The translations under genes and the position numbers were made by a program. The notes beneath the pieces were generated by a model, which searched no databases, had not been told where the DNA came from, and saw only the letters and a list, made by a program, of their open reading frames with translations. From Adiantum capillus-veneris (lineage: Eukaryota > Streptophyta > Polypodiopsida > Polypodiales > Pteridaceae), in NCBI GenBank assembly GCA_014529385.2, contig CM043958.1, positions 126,932,817-126,996,816 on the forward strand: a DNA stretch of 64,000 bases, read 5' to 3'. Shown here one piece after another: positions 55,961 to 64,000 of this stretch; the first letter of the stretch is position 1; every line of letters begins with the position of its first letter.

Positions 55961-56060
55961 AGAGCTGACAACTAGCTGCATGTGCTTATAGTATTCCAAG
56001 GGATTTGAAGCCCATGTCCCAATCAAGACCTACATCTGGAAATTAAAAAAGCAACCAAAT
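55961..56060 (-). pseudogene. LINE remnant, upstream segment
   Basis: Minus strand 'IGTWASNPLEYYKHMQLVVS' lies directly at the ACAAG target. Removing the gypsy and one ACAAG joins it to the LINE piece at 47234. Farther right the similarity fades before the (GA)n at 56190. Confidence 0.45.
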
Positions 56061-56191
56061 GATTAGAGCCCACAATTTGATCAATTGAGCTTACTCTCCT
56101 TGTATAGAGGAGCAAAGCTTTCCTCCGTAGGTACTTAGCACATTTTTAAAAAAAACCTAATGACTAGAAACAAGATTCTGATCCAAGGAGT

Positions 56192-56265
<74 letters not shown>

Positions 56266-57140
56266 GGGGCATGAGAAATCGTGAGAGGGAGAAGGGAGGT
56301 GCCTTAGTTTTTTTTTTTAAAGGAGGGAGAGAGGGACAGTGGGAGGAAGTGTTTAAAAAAAAACAAAAGCCCCAAGACACTAGTGAGGTCAAATCGCTAG
56401 TGCCTTGGTTTTTTTTAAATTAAAAAAACACTCCCTTTCACTCCCCCTCTCTCCCTCTTTAAAACAAGTGAAAGAATCACGGTGGCTTTCTAAAATAATT
56501 AGAACGTGGTAAAATAATTAGGTTGAGTTTAAGTAGAATCTGTGTTCAAAATAGGATTGCCTCAGCTTAGCCTTGAGCCGTTGAAAATGGAAACTACTTG
56601 GTTGCAAACCATGGTAAAGGAAGAAAAACTGGTGAAATATATGAGAAAATAGTTCAAAAATCCTACAAATTTTAAAATTTATACGAGTATTTTTGGTTCA
56701 CTTCTTTGTGGGAAGAAAACTTAGTCGACGACCGCTTAATAAAAGAGACTTTCCTAAATATTGACTAGAACCAAGTTATGGAATGTAAGAAAAGTCAAGC
56801 CATGCGAGGCTGTGAAATGAAATGTGAAATTAAAACAACTCATTAAATATGTGTGTGTGTGTCCCCAGTAGGTGTGTGTGTATCCCCAATTCTGGAACCA
56901 AGTGGATTATCCGGTATCTTGGGAGATGCTTTGGATAAAGTTGAAGTGAAAAAGGGGGAGCAAACACGTGGAAAGAGAAAGGGGGAAGGAAAAAATAAAG
57001 CATTAAAAAAGTATTTATCTATTATATATATTTTGCATTGTTAGGCGATAGAGGTTAGACTGCACGTAGATTGGTGTAGAGGAGGCTTGACTCTCCTCGT
57101 AGATGGCGACCTCTCTCTCTCTCGTTTGTCTGCAATGGCG

Positions 57141-57178
<38 letters not shown>

Positions 57179-57786
57179 GCCTATGTGTTTGTCTCATCGC
57201 CTCGAGTTCGCACCTGCAGAGTCCCGCGGGGGGGGGGGGGCGTGCAGAGAGGGTGTCCATGACGTGGTTATATTAAATCATGGTGGATAGAAAGACAGAG
57301 ATGGCGGGCGTCACCAATGCGCAGAGACAGAGGGATACTTTTTTTGCTGGTTCTCTCTCTCTCTCTCTCTCGTTTGTCTACGGCGTGTCTTGGACTACGA
57401 ATGCCCCAGCAGAAGATGTTGCGTGGCAGACGGACGAGGCTATGGCCAGCGAGCTACAACGACAACAGGCGCAAGACGGCAAAGCAACATCTTGGTAGAT
57501 TCGCGTTAATCGGGGTATAGACCTAGTAGTGTTCGAGAATGCCTATAGAATTTACTAGAATTATGCAAGTGAAGTTTCAATTTAACATTCTAAAACAATA
57601 AATGCAAAAAGAGTCAACACATGTAGGATATGAAATGAAAGTGAATAAAGATTCAAAGTAAGTCTCCATCGTGCACTCAAAACAATGAAAGTCTCCCTTA
57701 CCAAGCACAACACTAAGGTTTCTTTTAGAAAGCAAAAAAAACCCAAAGCACCCCCACTCTCCCTCCCACCATTTCTCACACCCCCT

Positions 57787-57831
<45 letters not shown>

Positions 57832-58704
57832 TGGGAGGGGCGAGGTAGTGGGAGACATAGAGAGAGAAAGGGAACAGGGGTGCGGAGAGAGAGAGAGGGA
57901 GGGAGTTTTTTTTTAAAGAGGCACTAGCGATATCGTTAGTCTCTTTTTTTTTTTGAGAGGGGAGGGGGGGGGAGTATTTAAAAAAAGAAAAAAGGAAAAA
58001 TCCCTAGTGTCTCTTATGTGTGAGAGAGAGAGAGAGAAGGGGAATAAGGGGAAGGGGAGGGGCTGGAGAGAGGGAAGAGGGAGGGGCAGGTGAAGAGAGA
58101 GAGGTAGGGGGCGGATAGAGAGAGGCATTTGCAGGTGGCGACGACGATTTATGGGCGACAACAAGCGGGTGGATACGACATTGTTTCTTGCAGTAGTTGA
58201 CGACGATGGCGTGGCTACAAAGGACATGCGACAGTGCTGTAGTTAAAAATGTTGAAGGGCGGTGAAACTGGCGGCAGCTTGCACTGTAGTAGACGCACGA
58301 CCACAATGCTGTGAGGCGACGCAAGGCGATATTGATAGTAGGGACGTAGCTGATGGGTGACATTGACAGTAGAGGCAGAACTGACGACGACATTGGATAG
58401 CAGGGGGCGACGAGTTTGTGCGAGCAACGCTAATGGGTAGTGAGGCAACACAGGTCGGCGTGTAGCCAACAACCTACCGATGAAGAGCAAGAGAGTGGGC
58501 GTGAGAGGCGAAGGTGGGAGAGAGAGAGAGAGCTCGGGGGGAGAGAGAGAGCCCAAGTGAGAGTCTTCCATGCCAATGCCACGAGCTCTACTCTCCATCC
58601 CCCTCGTCAAAACTAGATACCTTATCTCCAAGAAAATCCTCATTATCCAATGATTGGAGATTAAGGTAGGTGTGTGGGCCCGTTTCTATGCAAAGCTTCA
58701 CCAA
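56061..58704. other. Microsatellite-rich interval, no gene seen
   Basis: (GA)n at about 56190-56262; (CT)n at about 57107-57120, 57136-57173, 57354-57371 and 57789-57829; poly-G at about 57229-57240. Long open frames here are Ser/Leu or Arg/Glu repeats translated from these tracts. A block with poly-A/T and cactagcgat is present at about 56370-56410 and again, in related form, at about 57900-58010. Confidence 0.6.
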
Positions 58705-58716
58705 TCTCTGATACCA
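58705..58716 (-). other. Primer-binding-site-like sequence beside possible LTR remnant
   Basis: Minus strand TGGTATCAGAGA, followed on the plus strand by tgttacatccac (58718 on), which has the look of an LTR edge. No partner LTR or coding sequence found; likely the relic of an old minus-strand retroelement. Confidence 0.4.
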
Positions 58717-58717
58717 A

Positions 58718-59107
58718 TGTTACATCCACATAATGCCGCTACGGGCATTACACCACAAGAGGGTTAGGTCGCCAAGCTCACCACGCAACTAATGAGACAA
58801 TGAAGTTACCTCTCATCTGCCGACCCTATTTAGAAATGTGGCGTGCCGTCCACATGGTAAAGAAGTTATGATCAAAAGAGTGAACTGCTGTCTACTAGGT
58901 CATGATTAGTGAGTGTTTGCTACCATCACACCCAATCTCTTTTGAAATTGATTGCACTATATAAAATTGGTGGTGTTCATCGTTGGCAGTTCTACAATCA
59001 CTTTGTTTCGACTTGAGAGAGAAGCTTGCGGTTTGTGCCATGTTGTGTTGCCATTATATGATAATATAGATGGTCAAGCACTCTTTTTGTTTGTGTGTGT
59101 GTGTGTA

Positions 59108-59165
<58 letters not shown>

Positions 59166-59993
59166 CTTTGGTATCCTCTTGGAAGACACACAAAGGCCTC
59201 AAAATTCACATGTATTTTAGTAAAGCTTGGGGTCTCTATGGGTGTCCATATCCATGAGATCCATGCTAGCTCACATGATAGTGAGAGAAAGAAAGCCCTA
59301 CTTAAGAATGGTGATCTTTTGTATGTGCATGACCTTCTTGTGTATAATTCGGAGAGAAGAAGGGGTGGGTTAATAGGGTAGGTGAGCCGTGTGAGACACG
59401 AGGTGTGGAAAAACGTGGCTTGCAACTTGCAAGAGGCATATTGCTTCGTTTTGTAATGCCAAATAGGAGAAAGGGAAGCATGGCAATAAAAATATCACAA
59501 GGGGAAGGTGGGTTGGAAAGCTCCATTTTAAAGTGGGGACCAAATAAAATAATGACACTTGTTAAAACAATGCAACTTGCTCAATTTCACATTTTCTCTT
59601 TCCTTGTGATATTATTGAGGGCAAATTCTTTTCCTAGAAGAAGTAATTGTTATATGCAAGAATAGCTAAATCTTTTTTTTCCCATCAAAACGTTGGGAAA
59701 TTGATTAGAGAGAAACAAAAATATACAACCAATAGCTAAATCTTTGTTTTCCGTCATGTGCAATCTACTTAACATAATATGGCGGAGGGGAGTTTCCTTT
59801 ACACGTGGCGTAAGCTTCAAGATGAAGGGTAGATTTCAAAAGAGGGAGAGAGAAAGAGAAAGAGGTCGCCGAAGGCAGCTGGCCATACTAGTTATCTATA
59901 CAATTATAATGGGGGAAGGGATTCCGTCCCCTCCCTCCAGACATGTCTCGACACGAGCTTCAATCGACAGTGTCCCCTGCAGCCTCTGGGCAC

Positions 59994-60037
<44 letters not shown>

Positions 60038-60500
60038 GGGCGAAGCTCGCCGATCGTACTAGTGCAATATAAAGATTATAGAGGAAGGGCATAAACGAAT
60101 GATTGTCATAGCCGAGGGGTAGACTATTTGTATGGGTTGATTTAGACCAAAGCTTTAACAATGCTTAACAAGATAAATATGATATTTACCAACACAAACA
60201 AACAAGTAGTAACTATGGATATAATTGAATACATTATGAATCGCTGCTAGCAATGCCGCAGCGGGACGATGTAGCGTTTTGCATGATCGATCCGCATGCG
60301 GTACTATTAGTAAATCTACTATATTATGTTCTTCTTTGTTATGTCCAAATAATATTTCGATTATTCTACATTTTCTATTATTTTTGGGCAAATTTTTTCC
60401 CAAATATTTTGGATATCGGGAAGATTTGCAATTTGCATCACATTTATGGTATTTTGTTGGAGCTCTTCTGGATGATCGTTTTCTGTGATTGATTTTCCTT
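58718..60500. other. Upstream intergenic interval, no gene seen
   Basis: Contains (GT)n(GA)n at about 59091-59161, (GA)n at about 59997-60034, and scattered AT-rich sequence. No domain-bearing frame on either strand. Confidence 0.6.
59801..59809. promoter_or_regulatory. Candidate ABA-response element (ABRE)
   Basis: ACACGTGGC matches the G-box/ABRE consensus bound by AREB/ABF bZIP factors. It lies about 1 kb upstream of the SnRK2 start codon; SnRK2 kinases of this subclass activate those factors, so feedback control is possible. A single short motif can occur by chance. Confidence 0.3.
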
Positions 60501-60585
60501 GTATGTCATAGTTGAATTCGATCTTCATTGTCTCTCCGCGTTGACCATTGCTGCAGACCCCGTAGCTATGGAGTCCTTTTGAAGA

Positions 60586-60711
60586 ATGCGAAACCCTAAC
60601 CCGAAGACGTCACGCCTGCCTGTCGGTCTCCTCTTCATTGCTTCTTTCGCGGCGACGACGATGGTCCCGAATCAGTTGCGAAAGCTCCGAGTTGGTCGTA
60701 CCTGCGCTTGA
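60586..60711 (+). other. Upstream open reading frame in SnRK2 leader
   Basis: ATG at 60586 followed by 41 sense codons and TGA at 60709-60711, about 100 bases before the kinase ATG. If the transcript begins upstream of it, it could lower translation of the kinase. The transcript start is not known from sequence alone. Confidence 0.35.
60591..60599 (+). promoter_or_regulatory. Telo-box AAACCCTAA
   Basis: Exact AAACCCTAA, a motif common close to plant transcription starts. A GACGTCA bZIP-type core follows at about 60606-60612. Both lie about 200 bases before the kinase ATG, consistent with promoter or leader sequence. Confidence 0.45.
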
Positions 60712-60809
60712 GCTTCACGCACACCATCGAACCTTCATCCAGACCCAAAGTTTTATCTGACAGGGAGCTCCGTGTTACCATCTTTACCTCCCATTCTTAC
60801 ACAGCAGGA

Positions 60810-62940
60810 ATGGATCGTGTTGTCCCAGCCGCTGCTCCTCCCATTCTCGGTGGGGGCACCTCACTGGAAATTCCCATCTTGCACGACAATGATCGATACA
60901 AGCACGTCAAGGACATTGGATCCGGGAACTTTGGAGTGGCCTGCCTAATGCGCGACGAAGCCTCGAGAGAACTTGTTGCTGTGAAGTACATTGAGCGAGG
61001 TGGGAAGGTATGCGTGCAACAGTTTTGCTTCTGGTTTCTCTTTACAAAGACAATTGCAGCACTGTGAGACTTCATTTCACTTCACGGCTCACTACACAGA
61101 TTAAATAGCCATGGAATCTGGAGCTGAAGCTCTTTGTGGTTTCATGGGGTTTTGCTGCAGCATCATTGTGTATGCTTCTGTGTAATGTTAATTGGCCGTG
61201 CAGATTGATGAGAATGTGACGAGAGAGATCGTGAACCACAGGTCATTACTCCATCCTAACATAGTCAGATTCAAAGAGGTAGATTCTGATCTTGATACAC
61301 AGGTTCACTCTGTGGCATGTTGTTTCCTTGCTATCTTAAACATGTATGTTACTGTGGCAGGTTTTTCTGACTCCCACTCATTTGGCCATAGTAATGGAGT
61401 ATGCCGCGGGTGGGGAGCTGTTTGAACGTATCTGCAGAGCTGGCCGGTTCAGTGAAGATGAGGTATGCGATTAAAGCTTTTTAATGAATTCATGACATAC
61501 CGACAGCTGCAAGGCACTTTTTAACGACCTTTAACTTGCTACTGGCTCTCACTTCAGGCTCGTTTCTTCTTCCAGCAGCTCATTTCTGGCGTCAGTTATT
61601 GTCACAAGATGGTACACTCTTTGTTTCCATGGTTCATTGTTGTAGTGGGTTAACACCATCACAGCCGTGCTACTGCATTGTTCTCTTATCACCATTGTGC
61701 TCTTATGCATATTACATGTGTTTGTTCGGACACACAAGGCACGGGAATTTGTTATGACAAGTATTGTGTATGTGCCCGCTGTGACACACATCTCATATGC
61801 CTTTGTCAGGATTGTGAATCCGTGTTTGCTCCTTTCTTTTGGGTAGCAGCATGCATTATTGGCCTAACCTTTCAGTTTTATTGAAGGATTAACATAGAGG
61901 CTAATATCTTAATTTCTTTAAGTCAAGACGATATTTGTTTCAGGAAATCTGCCACCGTGACTTGAAGTTGGAAAACACCTTGCTCGATAGTAGTCCTGCT
62001 CCTCGGTTGAAGATATGCGACTTTGGTTATTCTAAGGTTGCCTTTTATCTTTACTAATTTCGTTCCAAACGAGAATGTAGATGAGTTAATCATTGGGCTG
62101 ATACATCCGTTTGTCATGGTAGTCATCTGTATTGCACTCACAACCAAAGTCTACGGTTGGAACACCAGCTTACATTGCACCAGAGGTGTTGTCAAAGAAG
62201 GAATACGATGGGAAGGTATTTTTAACATACGATGGGAAGGTAATTTTGACATGATTCTGCTTCCTATAGGCGCACCTCTTGATTCATACTCTTCTCTTGT
62301 CCAGATTGCAGATGTCTGGTCCTGTGGTGTAACCTTGTATGTAATGTTAGTGGGAGCATACCCATTTGAGGACCCGGAGGATCCCCGTAACTTCCGCAAG
62401 ACCATTCAGGTATGGGTGTTTTCCCTCCACCATGCACGCTGCATTTCACATTTCGTGTCTTTTTGAGGCGGCTCGTCTGCGATTTTTATGCAGAGAATTG
62501 TTAATGTTCAATGGTCAATCCCGGATCAGCTTTCAATTTCAAATGAGTGTCAGAATCTACTTTCTCAAATATTTGTTGGAGATCCCACTCAAGTAAGTTG
62601 TGAAGATTGTGATTGTAATGCAATTGAAGCTTACACATTCATCTTGTTGGTCTGTTGGCTTGAGCAGAGGATAACAATGCCAGAGATTAAGATGCATGAG
62701 TGGTTTTTGAGAAATCTACCTGCGGATCTTACTGACGGTGCTGCCTTCGGTAGTGAGTATGAAAATGAATGTTCTCAGACGGTTGAGGAGATCCATCGCA
62801 TATTGGCGGAGGCAAGGATTGCTGTGGCTGGTTATGGTTTAGGCCATTATTTCCCTGATGAGAACCTCGATCTTGATGACATGGATGCTGACAATGACCT
62901 CGATATAGAGAGCAGTGGAGAGTATGTAAGTGCGATCTAA
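60810..62940 (+). CDS. SnRK2: Subclass III SnRK2 protein kinase (OST1/SnRK2.6-like), 9 exons
   Basis: Exons: 60810-61007, 61204-61278, 61361-61462, 61558-61611, 61944-62036, 62123-62215, 62305-62409, 62494-62592, 62668-62940. All introns have GT/AG ends, every exon length is a multiple of three, and the sum gives 363 residues, the usual size. Motifs: glycine loop GSGNFG (37-42), ATP-binding Lys59 in VAVKYIERG, catalytic HRDLKLEN (Asp149), DFG (Asp169), activation loop [20 protein letters not shown] with Ser184/Thr185 matching the OST1 activation sites, and an acidic tail '[20 protein letters not shown]' that in subclass III binds PP2C phosphatases. Known role of the family: ABA-activated Ser/Thr kinase in cytosol and nucleus, restrained by PP2Cs and released by ABA receptors, phosphorylating bZIP factors and guard-cell channels. 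The ATG at 60810 was chosen as the first in frame; the upstream frame lacks an ATG. The gene looks functional. Confidence 0.95.
62203..62243 (+). other. Duplicated exon 6 splice donor
   Basis: The 16-base string atacgatgggaaggta, which spans the exon 6/intron 6 boundary, occurs at 62203-62218 and again at 62228-62243. The second GT (62240) is exactly 24 nt beyond the first (62216). Using it would insert eight residues (VFLTYDGK) after 'KKEYDGK' without shifting frame. Confidence 0.8.
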
Positions 62941-64000
62941 AGGGCTTTTATGTGATGGTTGCTCTGACTAGAAGCTTGTGTGCAAAGAGGTGTCGTCCTG
63001 TTGACACCCTGCCCTCTTATTGTGATCTTTGGGGTTGGTGGTTGTGAGGCTCGAGTGAATGGGTTTGTAAAGTACACGAGGACCAGAACATATATTGTCT
63101 GAAACCAGTGTAAGCTGGTTGAAGGTTGCCGTCTCAGTATATGGTAAGGTAGGTAGGGTTATCACAGTAGGACCCTATGGGGACTCGTTGAAATGCTGAA
63201 TTGACTGCCATTGTTATTGTACTCTTAAGAAATCCATCACGTACCGAAGGGATCTTTTTTGTATTGGAGCACATTGAACCTATAAACCAAACTCTGCACC
63301 TTGTATTTTTTAAAGCATGCCATAGCTTGATTGCGCTTGAGTGTCTTGGATCTGTGTTGGGTCCAGTGTGTGAATGAAGGATTTCCATACACTGAAAAAT
63401 TCTGACTTTGGGCTTGTCAAAGGTTTGGAGGACAGTAGTTTGTCAAAAAGGCCAGGCAGCTCGTCTGCATGGATTTAAATTTCTAGGGGAGTCTGTTTTC
63501 TAGTGTCCATCATATGAGATAATGGTAGATGTATCTTGACAACTTCTATCTAGATGCTTACTTGGCCGCACATGTAGCAAGCTGGTTTGAGTGTTAGGCT
63601 CATCGTGTGAGATAATGCTAGGTGTTTCTTGATGACATGCAGCTGATGCTTAGTTGCATTCGAACTTCTAGAGTTGATCATCGTGTAGTTGGATGCATTT
63701 TGCCACGTAAGCGTGCTTGCTGCTGTTGGTGATTGTTGCAATGTTTTCTATGTTCAAAACTCTCGACAGTGGTTTGCAAAGGTTGGAATGCTTGAAAATG
63801 GATGGTGTCCAGCAAAGACCTCCTTTGATGTTCAAAGTTAGTGATTAACTGGATGGTGTAAATCAAAGACCTCCTTGAACTTGGGAATTTGAGAAGGAAC
63901 TTCATCATAGTTAGTAGTAGATTGCTTGTGCGTGCGTGCGTGTGTGTGTGTGTGTGTGTGTAGGGAGATAGTTGATGTGTGTGTTTGTGTTCTTACTATA
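62941..64000 (+). other. SnRK2 3' UTR and downstream sequence
   Basis: No further gene seen. The first few hundred bases are probably 3' UTR, but no polyadenylation signal stands out clearly enough to place the end. An imperfect direct repeat (gagataatg.taggtgt.tcttga) occurs at about 63517-63540 and 63609-63634, and a (TG)n tract at about 63938-63961. Confidence 0.5.

Noticed and set aside
60708-60809. N-terminal extension of the SnRK2 protein
   Set aside because: The in-frame sequence upstream of 60810 has no ATG (the frame begins with TTG), and the family starts close to this Met.
62023-62466. 147-codon frame spanning SnRK2 introns
   Set aside because: It reads through intron 5, exon 6 in the wrong frame, and exon 7. 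The spliced model explains every kinase motif.

Overview
This is a transposon-dominated stretch of a land-plant nuclear genome carrying one clear host gene. The plant signature comes from three things: a nine-exon, plant-specific subclass III SnRK2 protein kinase gene near the right end, initiator-Met primer sites (TGGTATCAGAGC) in Ty1/copia and Ty3/gypsy elements, and abundant GA/CT microsatellites. Penelope-like reverse transcriptase remnants, together with a degenerate transposase-like family I associate with mosses, lycophytes and ferns, make a non-seed plant (most likely a fern) my best guess, at moderate to low confidence.

Layout: 1-7740 is a decayed minus-strand transposase-like gene, interrupted by a CACTTT-type minisatellite and by a complete LTR element (3304-7627, TSD CCCAG) that carries unusual cargo instead of gag/pol. 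8299-19335 is a head-to-tail array of decayed Penelope-like element (PLE) copies on the minus strand. Their junctions contain hammerhead-ribozyme-like motifs and their leader segments contain a recurrent palindrome. One copy is cut by a truncated copia element (15717-18173). 19860-21648 is the 3' end of a copia element with a tandemly expanded LTR. 26220-34608 is an old plus-strand copia element with a complete minus-strand copia element nested in it (29000-34136, TSD ATACA). 36590-39610 is a gypsy pol-LTR-gag fragment in a tandem-element configuration. 39880-56060 is a LINE remnant split by two gypsy elements in opposite orientation (40270-47005, TSD TACCA/TGCCA; 47240-55955, TSD ACAAG). 56060-60500 is microsatellite-rich and non-coding. 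60586-62940 holds the SnRK2 gene with its leader.

All transposon coding regions I could follow carry stops, frameshifts or deletions. The SnRK2 gene looks intact: all exon junctions keep frame with GT/AG ends and give a 363-residue kinase with every catalytic motif and the acidic C-terminus. One notable detail is a duplicated exon-6 splice donor exactly 24 nt downstream, which would add eight residues in frame. Coordinates of decayed elements are by eye; terminal repeats and target-site duplications were read base by base.
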